From: Acidobacteriaceae bacterium UBA1307
GTDB lineage: Bacteria; Acidobacteriota; Terriglobia; Terriglobales; Acidobacteriaceae
NCBI GenBank assembly: GCA_002307235.1
Contig: DBTV01000011.1
Coordinates: 46,381-110,380 of the forward strand
DNA: 64,000 nucleotides
Direction of reading: 5' to 3'
Both the position numbers and the translations under genes were made by a program. The notes beneath the pieces are model-generated. The model saw nothing but the letters and a program-made list of their open reading frames with translations, made no database searches and was not told the DNA's origin. Of the stretch, positions 33,301 to 41,262 are shown piece by piece. Each line of letters begins with the position of its first letter. Positions within the stretch are counted from its first letter, which is position 1.

Positions 33301-33744
33301 CTTCACGAGTTGGCCCGCGTGCTCTGTGGCCACGGAGAACAGGCGCGCATTCTCATCGTCGAAGATGATCGCGAACTGGCCGAGGTCATCGCACAGGTCT
33401 TCTCCTGCGCCAATATCGCCGTCGAACGCGCACACTCGCTTGACGAGGCACTCAAGGCCTGCGAAAACTTTCGCCCGCACCTGCTCGTGCTCGATCTGGG
33501 GCTGCCCGACGGCAATGGTTTCAATGTGGTTGACTGGTTGCGCCAGCACGAGAGCCTTGCTCACCTGCCGCTGGTCGTCTACTCGGGGCGCACGGTTCCG
33601 CCCAGCGAGCGCGCCCAGCTCACACTTGGTCCCACGCACTTTCTCACCAAGACCCGCGTCGAGCCGCAGCAGCTCGAAGCCCTGGTCCTTACCATGCTGC
33701 GCAGCACCATGAGACCAGAAGAAACTGTGAACAGTGCGCAGTGA
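30331..33744 (+). CDS. Hybrid sensor histidine kinase with three PAS, GAF and two receiver domains
   Basis: A 1137-residue membrane-linked kinase. Residues about 22-65 hold two transmembrane helices with almost no periplasmic loop, so sensing is probably cytosolic. Then come PAS (about 80-215), PAS (225-340), GAF (350-505) and PAS (520-635). The phospho-acceptor is His656 in FISTVSHELRTPLTSIRG. The ATPase domain has NLLSNAVKFSPEG and GGSGLGLAICRTI. The first receiver (about 885-1000) is degenerate: its acidic pocket is AGAGDAIRP, although VLDTSLDGMNG keeps an Asp. The second receiver (about 1005-1120) is intact (IVEDDRELAE, LLVLDLGLPDGNG). A stand-alone receiver and an HPt protein follow. Confidence 0.92.
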   Translation: MGSHLFNNSDASRRKPRSLCLFGKALVVAAVSTALALLLRKIVRQDLSLWLLPAVALLTSLATALWAVRCRERVLSSDARYKDVLDSVGTALMVIEPDGKIAYMNPATERLLGYHASELTTLGLPRELLAPGEADHLVQEMERHCGFTFSNATGNQAMLAAYLHCVQTLPPSQVPSFQLQLQRKDGSRRLATLHVSAFEVSGAQRGLIAVAMDESSTLRREQQLRETQESYRDLFESASEMIAMLSPTGRFLYVNPSWKACFGLDDAALLALESFEQLFVPGYSNDAVRFFRAALEGKTVDREPVCHHTPDGRVLNVELSFSLRQKAGKPIAVRCLLRDVTQQKQREHRLALQLAIGQIIGENDAPLSTARRILEALSLAQNWDLVVLWKIEPGNQRLEFGAAWSATEPFAEALLQESMGVGFAPGEELVGQVWQNGHTRWIAELATVPQTSRLAIAQSRQMRSAWAVPVRADKRVLAVLEFYSRFPLGEDREALASIEMAAAALGQMLARSEEQGRALEMARRQEVLLDAVAEGICGLDRNGVVRFANPAATSLLAAPATRLIGSSLHDLLHGSAPADCSCDEDCPLRAAVTCHKVSSSETTIFRADGDAFPAEFTLTPLLEQGRFSGSVLSFRDVSQRNALDRLKDEFISTVSHELRTPLTSIRGALGLLSSGMLGPLGVKPANLLRIALNNSERLVRLINDILDLERIQSGREPLAFRSMQLNDVVRQAVDGITPMAENAGVKLIHDATQVELIADPDRLLQVLTNLLSNAVKFSPEGATVSVILHPGSEGVTLSVIDHGRGIPADKLESVFGRFQQVDASDARQKGGSGLGLAICRTIVVQHSGRIWAERNPVRGSTFRVFLPYQPSPQESLEDLTAPEPGHGSILLAGAGDAIRPRIVALLVRHGYRVVEAATVEHALEAARSRVEAIVLDTSLDGMNGWKILPQLRKLDPAAATPIVLLAVDEPSAAPDSADGLLCGPLDERALLHELARVLCGHGEQARILIVEDDRELAEVIAQVFSCANIAVERAHSLDEALKACENFRPHLLVLDLGLPDGNGFNVVDWLRQHESLAHLPLVVYSGRTVPPSERAQLTLGPTHFLTKTRVEPQQLEALVLTMLRSTMRPEETVNSAQ

Positions 33745-33773
33745 GCAGACCTTGTCCTTTTAGGGGTGGGACA

Positions 33774-33809
33774 GGAGGGAGCAAGGGTATGAATGTCCCT
33801 GTTCCCTCC
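33774..33809 (+). terminator. Hairpin between the kinase and receiver genes
   Basis: GGAGGGA pairs with TCCCTCC and the pairing continues inward with mismatches. No T-run. It may attenuate or stabilise the transcript rather than end it. Confidence 0.3.
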
Positions 33810-33903
33810 GTAAGACGCTAAGGAAGTAGCCACGCAATGTGATTGCCTCTCTTTCCTCGACAAACTTTGCGCTACCGCCGACAATAGTTTGCAGAGGGTT
33901 TCC

Positions 33904-34278
33904 GTGTCCCGCAAGATTCTCATCATCGACGACGAGGACGATATTCGCGAAGTGGCTGCGCTCAGTCTCGAAAGCATCGCGGGCTGGGATGTTGTCCGCG
34001 CCAGCTCCGGCGCACAGGGGTTGACCCGCGCTGCCAGCGAGCAGCCCGATGCGATTCTGCTCGACGTCATGATGCCCGGCATGGACGGGCCGACCACCTT
34101 CCACAAGCTCCGGGAGAACCCGGCCACCGCGCAGATTCCCGTTCTGCTGCTTACCGCCAAGGTGCAGAGCTCCGACCAGCGCCGCTTCGCCGATCTCGGC
34201 GTTCAGGCTGTTCTGCTCAAACCCTTCGACCCGCTCACCCTGGCCAGCCAGATCGCCCAGGTGCTCGGCTGGAGTTAG
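33904..34278 (+). CDS. Stand-alone receiver-domain response regulator (GTG start)
   Basis: A 124-residue CheY-like protein consisting only of a receiver domain. The acidic pocket is IIDDEDDIREV, the phospho-acceptor Asp is in AILLDVMMPGMDG, the Thr of the switch is in VLLLTAKVQ, and the conserved Lys is in AVLLKPFDPLTL. The GTG at 33904 follows GAGGG and gives a normal receiver N-terminus (MSRKILIIDDED). There is no output domain, so it acts as an intermediate or by protein contact. It sits between the hybrid kinase and the HPt gene. Confidence 0.9.
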   Translation: MSRKILIIDDEDDIREVAALSLESIAGWDVVRASSGAQGLTRAASEQPDAILLDVMMPGMDGPTTFHKLRENPATAQIPVLLLTAKVQSSDQRRFADLGVQAVLLKPFDPLTLASQIAQVLGWS

Positions 34279-34293
34279 CCCGCGAGGTTACCC

Positions 34294-34650
34294 ATGTCGC
34301 CCCCCACGCCTCTCGCCACTGCCCTCGACCAACTCTGGCAGCGCTTTTTGCCGGAGATGCGCCAGCGTGTCGCCCTGCTTGAAGCCGCCGCCCACACCTG
34401 CGCCGTTAGCACCCTCTCCACCGCGCAGACCGCCGAGGCCCACGCCGTCGCCCACAAACTTGCCGGCTCGCTCGGCAGCTTCAACCTCACCCGGGGTACC
34501 GTACTCGCCCGCCAGCTTGAGATGATCTACGCCGCCAAGGATGCCCCCGGCCCCGAGCACGCCCCCGCGTTGCGCTCGCTGGCAAGCGAGCTCCACCAGC
34601 TCATCGAATCCCGCCCGCCAGCACAAAAACAGCAAGCAGCGAAAGACTAG
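34294..34650 (+). CDS. Histidine phosphotransfer (HPt) protein
   Basis: A 118-residue all-helical protein. The phospho-accepting histidine lies in AHAVAHKLAGSLGSFNL, which matches the HPt pattern (AHxLKGSxxxxG). A second pair of helices follows (LARQLEMIYAAKD, LRSLASELHQLI). The ATG lies 15 bases after the receiver stop with a GAGG site. With the hybrid kinase and receiver it makes an almost complete His-Asp-His-Asp relay, but the final output regulator is not here. Confidence 0.85.
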   Translation: MSPPTPLATALDQLWQRFLPEMRQRVALLEAAAHTCAVSTLSTAQTAEAHAVAHKLAGSLGSFNLTRGTVLARQLEMIYAAKDAPGPEHAPALRSLASELHQLIESRPPAQKQQAAKD

Positions 34651-34691
34651 AAGCTAAAAGCTGCTTCTCTGCGCGTTACACTCGATAAGGA

Positions 34692-36119
34692 ATGTCACTC
34701 TTCGACCCATTCGAGCCGCAACTCGATCTCAGCTTCGACGAGCCACGCTCGAGCCGCCGCATCCTCCCCGTCAGCGACCTCGTCGCGCAGATTCGCTCCC
34801 TGGTTGAAACCGAATTTGGCGATCTCTGGGTCGAGGGCGAAATCTCCAACTATCGGCCCGCCCCCTCCGGCCACGTCTATTTCACGCTCAAGGATGCGGG
34901 CGGCCAGCTTCCCATCGTGCTCTTCCGCCGTCAGGCGATGCTGCTGCGCTTCCGTCCCGAAGACGGCCTCCACGTGCTCGTCCGCGGCCGCATCAGCGTC
35001 TACGAACAGCGCGGTCAGGTTCAGTTGATCGCCGAGACCATGGAGCCGGTCGGCACAGGTTCTCTACAACTTGCCTTTGAACAGTTAAAGAAACGCTTGA
35101 AGTCTGAGGGGCTCTTCGATGCCGAGCGCAAAAAGCCGCTCCCAGCCTTCCCCCGGACGGTCGCCATCATCACTTCGCCCACCGGCGCCGTGATTCGCGA
35201 CTTTCTCAATGTCGCCGGTCGTCGCAACTCCGGTCTCGGCATTCTGCTGTACCCGGTCTCCGTGCAGGGCGATCAGGCGCCCGACGAAATTGCAACGGCG
35301 CTGCGGGAGCTGAATCGCGCCGCCGAGGCCGACCCAAACTTCGCTGACCTGATTGTCGTCGCCCGTGGCGGCGGCTCGCTTGAAGATCTGGCCGCCTTCA
35401 ACTCCGAGACGGTGGCCCGCGCGATAGCCGCCAGCCGGCTCCCCGTCGTCAGCGCCGTTGGGCATGAAACCGATTTCACCATTGCCGACTTTGTCGCCGA
35501 CCTGCGCGCGCCGACGCCCTCGGCCGCGGCCGAGTTGGTCACCGAGGCGCAGCACAAGGTTGCCGAGCGCGTGGCCACCGTCACGCACCGGCTGGAACGC
35601 GCCGCCCGCTATCAGCTTTTGCAGGCCCGTCAGCGGCTCTCGCGTCTCGCCGTCAGCCGCGCCGAGGCCCGCGTCTCCGCGCAGATACATCGCTCGGCGC
35701 AACGACTCGACGAGCTTGGCTTTCGCCTTGAAGCGGCTCTTGCAGCCACTTTGCGCCGCCGTCAGATGCGCGTGGCCGAGCTCACTGCCGCCGTGCTCCA
35801 CGCCGACCCGCGTCAGGCGGTGGCCCGCGCCCGCCAGCGGCTCACCGCGCTTCAAATCCAGCTTGAACGCTCGCTCGAGCGTCAACTGCAAAGCTCCACT
35901 TCGCGCCGCGCCGCGCTCGATGCCCGCCTTCGCGCTCTTTCGCCGCTGGCCGTGCTCGACCGTGGCTACGCTCTTGTTCTCGCCGCCGACGGCGCACTCG
36001 TCCGTTCGGCCGCGCAACTTGCCCCGGGAGACGCCATCGTTACGCGTCTCGCGGTCGGCTCCGTTACGAGCCGCGTTGAAGCGACGCAGCCCGCCGAAAC
36101 CCACAGGAAAAAAGCATGA
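34692..36119 (+). CDS. xseA: Exodeoxyribonuclease VII large subunit
   Basis: The large subunit of the single-strand-specific exonuclease used in repair. The N-terminal OB fold has LWVEGEISNYRPAPSGHVYF. The catalytic region has IITSPTGAVIRDFLNV and VVARGGGSLEDLAAFNSETV, then VSAVGHETDFTIADFVADLR. A long Arg/Ala/Leu-rich coiled coil follows (about 300-420). The end block LDRGYALVLAADG is typical. Its 475 residues match the family. The small subunit gene xseB is not adjacent. The stop overlaps the glmM start by four bases (ATGA). Confidence 0.93.
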   Translation: MSLFDPFEPQLDLSFDEPRSSRRILPVSDLVAQIRSLVETEFGDLWVEGEISNYRPAPSGHVYFTLKDAGGQLPIVLFRRQAMLLRFRPEDGLHVLVRGRISVYEQRGQVQLIAETMEPVGTGSLQLAFEQLKKRLKSEGLFDAERKKPLPAFPRTVAIITSPTGAVIRDFLNVAGRRNSGLGILLYPVSVQGDQAPDEIATALRELNRAAEADPNFADLIVVARGGGSLEDLAAFNSETVARAIAASRLPVVSAVGHETDFTIADFVADLRAPTPSAAAELVTEAQHKVAERVATVTHRLERAARYQLLQARQRLSRLAVSRAEARVSAQIHRSAQRLDELGFRLEAALAATLRRRQMRVAELTAAVLHADPRQAVARARQRLTALQIQLERSLERQLQSSTSRRAALDARLRALSPLAVLDRGYALVLAADGALVRSAAQLAPGDAIVTRLAVGSVTSRVEATQPAETHRKKA

Positions 36120-37486
36120 CAAGTTCTCGCAAACTCTTCGGCACCGACGGCATTCGCGCCGTCGCTGGCCAATCGCCGCTCGATGCAAAAACCATCTACG
36201 CCGTCGGTCTCGCCCTCGGCCACTCGCTCGTCGCCAAGGCGCAGACGCCACGCGTGCTCATTGGTCGCGATACCCGCGAGTCCGGCCCTGGAATCGCCGC
36301 GACGCTTGCCGCAGGTCTGCGCGCGGCGGGCGCCACCGTCGAAAGCGCGGGCGTCATCACCACCCCCGCCGTCGCCTTCCTCGTCCGCAAGCATGGCTTT
36401 CAGGCGGGCGTCGTCATCTCCGCCTCGCACAATCCCTGGCAGGATAACGGCATCAAGCTCTTCGGCGCGGACGGCTTCAAACTCCCCGACGCGGATGAGC
36501 TTGCCATGGAAGACGAGATTCTGCGCCACGCCGCGCAGATCGACGCGCCCGATGCGGCCGCCTTGCCCGCTCTTGCCGACAACGACAGCTATGCCGACGA
36601 CTATATTCAGTTTCTGATCGACACCGTTCCCGGCCTCACACTGAACGGTCTGCACATCGTCGCCGATTGTGCCAACGGAGCCTCGGCGGCCATCGCCCCC
36701 GCGCTCTTCCGCCGTCTCGATCCCAACGGCAAAGCAAAGATCGAACTGCTGCATACCTCGCCCGACGGCCGCAACATCAACGCCAACTGCGGTGCGCTGC
36801 ACCCGGATCACGTTGCCGCCGAAGTGCAAAAACGCGGCGCGCAGATCGGCCTCACCTTTGACGGCGACGCCGACCGCTGCATGCTCTCGGGCGCGCACGG
36901 CAACGTCATCAACGGCGATGCGATTCTGCTGCTCGTCGGTCGCGACCTCAAGGAGCGCGGCCTGCTGAACGGCAATCTCGTCGTGGCCACCACCATGTCG
37001 AATATGGGTCTCGAAGCCGCGCTCAAACGATCCGGCATCGGCATGCTGCGCGCCCCCGTCGGCGACCGCTACGTGCTTGAGGAGATGCTCAAGCGCGATG
37101 CCTCGCTCGGCGGCGAACAGTCAGGCCACATTCTGCTGCCGCATCTGGCCACCACCGGCGACGGACTGCTGACCGCACTCGTCGTGCTTGATCTCGTCGC
37201 CCGCTCCGGCAAATCGCTCGACGAACTCACCAGCGATCTCAAGGTCTTTCCGCAGGTCATCGTCAACGTCCGCGTGCGCGAGAAAAAGCCCATGGCCGAG
37301 TTTCCCCCGGTGATGGCCGCCATCCACGCCGCCGAAGAGGAACTCAAGGACTCGGGCCGCGTCGTCATCCGCTACTCCGGCACCGAGCCGCTTGCCCGCG
37401 TCATGATCGAGGCCGAAAGCGACGAGGCCATGCGCCGCCACGCCGAAGCCATCGCCGCCGAACTTCGCAAAGTGCTCGGCGCATAA
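36116..37486 (+). CDS. glmM: Phosphoglucosamine mutase
   Basis: Converts glucosamine-6-phosphate to glucosamine-1-phosphate for UDP-GlcNAc, hence peptidoglycan and lipopolysaccharide. It starts SSRKLFGTDGIRAVAGQSPL. The phosphoserine loop is VISASHNPWQDNGIKLF, the metal loop LTFDGDADRCML, the sugar-binding loop GGEQSGHI, and the phosphate-binding loop RYSGTEPLARVMIE. Its 456 residues are normal. The ATG overlaps the xseA stop, so the two are translationally coupled although functionally unrelated. A terminator follows. Confidence 0.94.
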   Translation: MTSSRKLFGTDGIRAVAGQSPLDAKTIYAVGLALGHSLVAKAQTPRVLIGRDTRESGPGIAATLAAGLRAAGATVESAGVITTPAVAFLVRKHGFQAGVVISASHNPWQDNGIKLFGADGFKLPDADELAMEDEILRHAAQIDAPDAAALPALADNDSYADDYIQFLIDTVPGLTLNGLHIVADCANGASAAIAPALFRRLDPNGKAKIELLHTSPDGRNINANCGALHPDHVAAEVQKRGAQIGLTFDGDADRCMLSGAHGNVINGDAILLLVGRDLKERGLLNGNLVVATTMSNMGLEAALKRSGIGMLRAPVGDRYVLEEMLKRDASLGGEQSGHILLPHLATTGDGLLTALVVLDLVARSGKSLDELTSDLKVFPQVIVNVRVREKKPMAEFPPVMAAIHAAEEELKDSGRVVIRYSGTEPLARVMIEAESDEAMRRHAEAIAAELRKVLGA

Positions 37487-37507
37487 AATCGCCGCCAACC
37501 ATACAAC

Positions 37508-37547
37508 AACGCGCCGGTGGGCTCATTGCTCGCTGGCGCGTTTTTTC
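37508..37547 (+). terminator. Terminator of the xseA-glmM operon
   Basis: AACGCGCC pairs with GGCGCGTT, with a looser inner stem, then TTTTTT. Confidence 0.85.
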
Positions 37548-37593
37548 TGGTGCTGTCATTCTGGGCTCCGATACCTTTCTCATTCCAGAGATA

Positions 37594-37666
37594 GTCATCC
37601 TGAGCGAACGGGGCCCCAGGCGCTTTCTTCAGTCTGGAGGTGGTGAGTCGAAGGATCCGCGGTTGC
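37594..37666 (+). repeat. Dispersed intergenic repeat, copy B
   Basis: Contains CCTGAGCGAACGGGGCCCC, TTTCTTCAG, GGTGGTGAGTCGAA and GGATCCGCGGTTG in the same order as the minus strand of 4229-4327, but without the internal segment of about 26 bases. It lies between glmM and the Fe-S membrane protein gene. Confidence 0.7.
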
Positions 37667-37751
37667 TTTCGTTCTTTTTGCTTGAATGCCCGTGACCTAA
37701 GTCATAGCCCACGGTGTCCACATCCACTAGCCTTCTCGCAAGAAGGAAACC

Positions 37752-38777
37752 ATGCCCGACCGCTTCCAAAAAACCCGCCGCATCGTTCAATACACCTTCG
37801 CCGCACTCAATCTCTGGATCGCCGGGCAATTTCTTCTTTGGGTGCTGGCCTTCGAGCGTGGCGTTGAGCCGACCGTCTCCCGCCCGGCTGGCGTCGATGG
37901 CTGGCTACCCATCGCCGGGTTGATGAATACGAAATACTTCTTCTCGACCGGACAGATTCCCGCGATTCACCCGGCGGCGATGGTTCTTTTTCTCGCCTTC
38001 TGCGCGATCAGCCTTGTTGCGAAAAAGGCCTTCTGCTCCTGGCTCTGCCCCATCGGCACCTTGAGTGAGCACCTCGCACTGCTCGGCCGCAAACTCTTCG
38101 GCAAAAACCTGCGCCTGCCCCGCGCGCTCGACGTAACTCTGCGCGGCCTCAAATATCTGTTGCTCGGCTTCTTCGTCATCTTCATCGTAGGCATGTCCGC
38201 CGAGGTTCTCACCGATTTTCTCTCGACGCCCTACGGCATTCTCGCCGACGTCAAGATGCTCGGCTTCTTCCGCCATCTCGGCCCCGTTGCGCTGCTCGTG
38301 CTCACCGTTCTGGCCGCGCTCTCGCTGGTCGTCGAACAGTTCTGGTGCCGCTATCTCTGCCCCTACGGCGCGTTGATGGGGCTGCTCTCGCTCGCCAGCC
38401 CGCTCAAGATTCGCCGTCGTGTCGCGCTTTGCACCGGTTGCGGTCATTGCGCCCGCGCCTGCCCTGCCGCGCTCGCCGTCGACAAGCTCGTGCAGGTTCG
38501 CTCAGCCGAGTGCACCGCCTGCATGCACTGCGTTGCGAGTTGTCCCACTGAAGGCGCGCTCCAGTTCTCGCTGCCCATCGTGGAAACGAGCGCCCCGCTG
38601 CCCCGCTATCGCCGCGCCCTCACGCCCACGGCCTTCGCGATTCTGATCGCCGCGCTCTTCTGCGGATTCGTCCTCGCTGCCCGCGCCACCGACCACTGGC
38701 AGACCCACATTCCCGACGCCGTCTACCGGCAACTCATCCCGAACGCCGGCCAACTCGCGCATCCGGGGCTGCGGTAG
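37752..38777 (+). CDS. NapH/YccM-like membrane 4Fe-4S protein
   Basis: A 341-residue inner-membrane protein with about six helices. Two CxxxCP motifs at membrane edges (FCSWLCPIGTLSEH, WCRYLCPYGALMG) are hallmarks of the NapH/NosR/YccM polyferredoxin group. Two 4Fe-4S clusters follow: CTGCGHCARACPAA and CTACMHCVASCPTEG. A last transmembrane helix and a short tail close the protein. It probably passes electrons between the quinone pool and a periplasmic partner (inference). No reductase is adjacent. AAGAAGGA precedes the ATG. Confidence 0.85.
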   Translation: MPDRFQKTRRIVQYTFAALNLWIAGQFLLWVLAFERGVEPTVSRPAGVDGWLPIAGLMNTKYFFSTGQIPAIHPAAMVLFLAFCAISLVAKKAFCSWLCPIGTLSEHLALLGRKLFGKNLRLPRALDVTLRGLKYLLLGFFVIFIVGMSAEVLTDFLSTPYGILADVKMLGFFRHLGPVALLVLTVLAALSLVVEQFWCRYLCPYGALMGLLSLASPLKIRRRVALCTGCGHCARACPAALAVDKLVQVRSAECTACMHCVASCPTEGALQFSLPIVETSAPLPRYRRALTPTAFAILIAALFCGFVLAARATDHWQTHIPDAVYRQLIPNAGQLAHPGLR

Positions 38778-38898
38778 GCCAATGGCAAAGGATAGGATCT
38801 ACAATCTTCGGCCAATGCCACAACAAGAATCACGGACCACGCTGCGACAGAGGATACAATGTTTGTCGTAATAAAACTGGATAGTTTTAGGGAGTTCT

Positions 38899-39405
38899 AT
38901 GAGAATACGTTGCAGTTCGACCTTAATTTCGAGTCTGCTTATGTCCATAGCCTTCATTGGACTCATCCCGGGCAGTCTACGTTTTGCGTCCACATGGAAT
39001 CAGCTTGATGAAATTCCGCATCTGCATATAGAAAATCTCAGGATGATCATCGGGTTTTACTCTCTAGGGTTTTCATTCACCGGATTGATGGTTATCTGGA
39101 ATTGGTTTAGAAAATGCGAACGCTGGGCTTGGTTCGTTATGCTCACCATAACCTTGTTTTTTGTCTTTCCTGGTTATGTATTACGGCAGATCGTATTGAC
39201 CTATGAGCTAAAGCTGGGATACTCCGATATCATACAGTTATTGCAGTATGCACGGGCAGGCAATGAACAAGGCATTGGCGTAGTAATGGGATGGATTACT
39301 TTCCTGGTCATGCTGGTTGCGCTATTGATTCCAGTCAAAACGTTTTTTGGAAAGACGACGATCCGTCGTCATGAAGTATGTATCCAAAACGGCGATAAGA
39401 GTTAA
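38899..39405 (+). CDS. Small membrane protein of unknown function, low GC
   Basis: A 168-residue protein with about four hydrophobic helices (residues about 8-28, 48-66, 77-95 and 127-147) and a basic cytosolic tail ending KTTIRRHEVCIQNGDKS. No family is recognised. The codons are visibly richer in A and T than those of every neighbour (for example AGAATACG and TTATTG), which suggests recent acquisition. The ATG follows AGGGAG. A hairpin lies after the stop. It stands alone, between an Fe-S protein and a HAD hydrolase. Confidence 0.7.
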   Translation: MRIRCSSTLISSLLMSIAFIGLIPGSLRFASTWNQLDEIPHLHIENLRMIIGFYSLGFSFTGLMVIWNWFRKCERWAWFVMLTITLFFVFPGYVLRQIVLTYELKLGYSDIIQLLQYARAGNEQGIGVVMGWITFLVMLVALLIPVKTFFGKTTIRRHEVCIQNGDKS

Positions 39406-39419
39406 GCGAAGACAGATGG

Positions 39420-39449
39420 AACAATAGCCTGCGCTGTAAGGCTATTGTT
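39420..39449 (+). terminator. Hairpin after the low-GC membrane gene
   Basis: An 11-bp perfect stem AACAATAGCCT/AGGCTATTGTT with an 8-nt loop. No T-run. Confidence 0.55.
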
Positions 39450-39456
39450 CCTCCGC

Positions 39457-39462
39457 TACAAT
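39457..39462 (+). promoter_or_regulatory. -10 box 6 nt before the HAD hydrolase start
   Basis: TACAAT, 6 bases, ATG at 39469, no Shine-Dalgarno. Consistent with a leaderless message. Confidence 0.45.
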
Positions 39463-39468
39463 AAAACC

Positions 39469-40173
39469 ATGCAGAAACATGCCCCCGGCCAGACGCTCCT
39501 GATTGATGCCGACGATACGCTCTGGGAAAACAACATCTACTTCGAGCGCGCCATTGCCGCCTTCATCGGCTTTCTGAATCACCACGAGTACACGCCCGAG
39601 GCCGTACGCAGCACCCTCAACACCATTGAGCACGAGTCGATCCGCGCCCACGGCTACGGCCTCAAGAGCTTCACCCACTCGCTGCTCACCTGCTACGAGC
39701 GGCTCAGCGGGAGCCCTCTGACCAAAGAAAAGTCAGAAAAAATCAGAAAATTTGCGCGCGCCATCGCCGAGCAGCAGATCGAGCTTCTCCCCGGCGTTGC
39801 CGAAACCGTCGCCGCCCTCGCTGCCCGCCACCGGCTCATCCTGATGACCAAGGGCGCGCACGACGAACAGGCCGACAAGCTCGCCCGCTCCGGGCTCGGC
39901 CGTCACTTTGCCGCCGTCGAGATCGTCGCCGAAAAGGACCCCGAGACCTATCGCAAGGTGATCGAGTATCACCAGGTCGCCCCGCGCAGTGGATGGATGA
40001 TCGGCAACAGCCCCAAGAGCGACATCAATCCCGCCCTTGCCGCCGGGCTCAACGCCGTCTTCCTCTTCCACAAAGACACATGGGTTTTGGAGCACGCCGC
40101 GCTGGCCCCGGCTCCGGCCGACCGTACACTGCTCGAACTCGACAGCTTCGCCGAGCTCACCATGCACTTCTAG
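39469..40173 (+). CDS. HAD-superfamily hydrolase
   Basis: A 234-residue haloacid-dehalogenase-fold phosphatase. Motif I is LLIDADDTLWENN (nucleophile and acid Asp), motif II the Thr in RLILMTKGAHDEQ, motif III Lys in VEIVAEKDPETYRK, and motif IV SGWMIGNSPKSDINPALAAG. A helical cap between motifs I and II covers about residues 20-95. The substrate is unknown. The start is set by ATG 39469; TACAAT lies 6 bases upstream. The TIGR03435 gene follows 43 bases downstream. Confidence 0.88.
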   Translation: MQKHAPGQTLLIDADDTLWENNIYFERAIAAFIGFLNHHEYTPEAVRSTLNTIEHESIRAHGYGLKSFTHSLLTCYERLSGSPLTKEKSEKIRKFARAIAEQQIELLPGVAETVAALAARHRLILMTKGAHDEQADKLARSGLGRHFAAVEIVAEKDPETYRKVIEYHQVAPRSGWMIGNSPKSDINPALAAGLNAVFLFHKDTWVLEHAALAPAPADRTLLELDSFAELTMHF

Positions 40174-40216
40174 AGCGCACCCCGGACCTCGGGCGTCTAT
40201 CCGGCAGAGGCCCTCC

Positions 40217-40951
40217 ATGAAACTGCTTCCGTTCGCTGGCTGCGCCCTTCTTTTTCCCTGCGCCTTCGCGCAACAGCAGCGCGCTGCCTACGACGTCGTC
40301 TCCATCCATCCCATAGAACTTCCACAGGGCGGCATGTCCCTTCAAACCACCGGCGGTGACGGCTTCCGTGAGCGTGGCTGGAAGATTCGCGGCATCATCG
40401 CCACCGCCTATGGATTGCCTGCCCAGCGCATCCTTAATCTGCCCCAATGGGTCGACGCCACGCAGTACGAGATCTCCGCCCGCATGGACGCCACCTACGC
40501 TCGCCTACCTTATGATTCGCAACTTTACCGCCAGCGTCTGCAGTCGCTGCTTGAGGACCGCTTCCACCTGCACGCGCATATTGAGCAGCGCCTTCTTCGT
40601 GTCTACGCACTTGAGTACGCCCGCTCCGGCAGTCGGCTTACGCCAAGCACCACTCTCAGTTCCAGTGCGACGATGCAACGCGGCCACCTCAGCCTCTCTG
40701 GTGCAACCGTCGCAAGCCTTGCCCTCGAACTCGGCAACGTTCTCTCGCAAGAAGTTCTCGACCGGACCGGCGACACCCGCCGCTATGACATCGATCTCGA
40801 CTGGAGCGACGCGACAGATTCGCTCGGCGATAGCGATTATCCCGAACTTCCCAAGGCACTTGAAGAGCAATGCGGTTTAAATCTGGCCCCCCAAAAAGCC
40901 CTGCTCGACGTGCTCATTATCGACGCTATCGCACCACCCACATCGAACTGA
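40217..40951 (+). CDS. TIGR03435-family secreted protein
   Basis: A 244-residue exported protein of the soil-associated TIGR03435 family, greatly expanded in acidobacteria. The signal peptide is MKLLPFAGCALLFPCAFAQQ. Family landmarks in order: AAYDVVSIHPIELP, IATAYGLPAQRILNLPQWVD, LQSLLEDRFHLHAHIEQR, VLDRTGDTRRYDIDLDW and APQKALLDVLIIDAIAPPTS. It is somewhat shorter than many members. Function is unknown. Start at ATG 40217 because the signal peptide begins there; the longer in-frame extension has no matching features. Confidence 0.88.
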   Translation: MKLLPFAGCALLFPCAFAQQQRAAYDVVSIHPIELPQGGMSLQTTGGDGFRERGWKIRGIIATAYGLPAQRILNLPQWVDATQYEISARMDATYARLPYDSQLYRQRLQSLLEDRFHLHAHIEQRLLRVYALEYARSGSRLTPSTTLSSSATMQRGHLSLSGATVASLALELGNVLSQEVLDRTGDTRRYDIDLDWSDATDSLGDSDYPELPKALEEQCGLNLAPQKALLDVLIIDAIAPPTSN

Positions 40952-41262
40952 CAAGTTCAGGGATGCCTGTCACTTTGTCCTGCTCCGTGCAAATTTCCAT
41001 CCATTCGGCATTTCTTTCCGTGGCACGGCGCATTTTGTTTTCACACGATCACAATTTATCTGTCTGGCCTGTCATCTATTTTGTATTCATCCCCGTCTAA
41101 GGCCGAATGATTTTGACAGTATTAAAACATTCCTCTTAGAAATCGATTTCCTATTGACACCTGCCGTAATCGTTCCCTACTCTTCTGCGGCATTCAAATT
41201 TCTCTTGTCGATGTTTTGAAAAAAGTTCGAAGGAGAATCTTGTCTGCATTTTGGAGGAAGAC
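40952..41262 (+). other. AT-rich leader of the TonB-dependent receptor
   Basis: No gene is seen. Two TTGACA hexamers are present (41113-41118 and 41154-41159). A GGAGGA site precedes the ATG at 41263. The stretch is AT-rich compared with the flanking genes. Confidence 0.5.
41154..41183 (+). promoter_or_regulatory. Candidate promoter of the TonB-dependent receptor
   Basis: TTGACA at 41154-41159, an 18-base spacer, then TACTCT at 41178-41183. About 80 bases of leader would precede the ATG. Confidence 0.4.
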
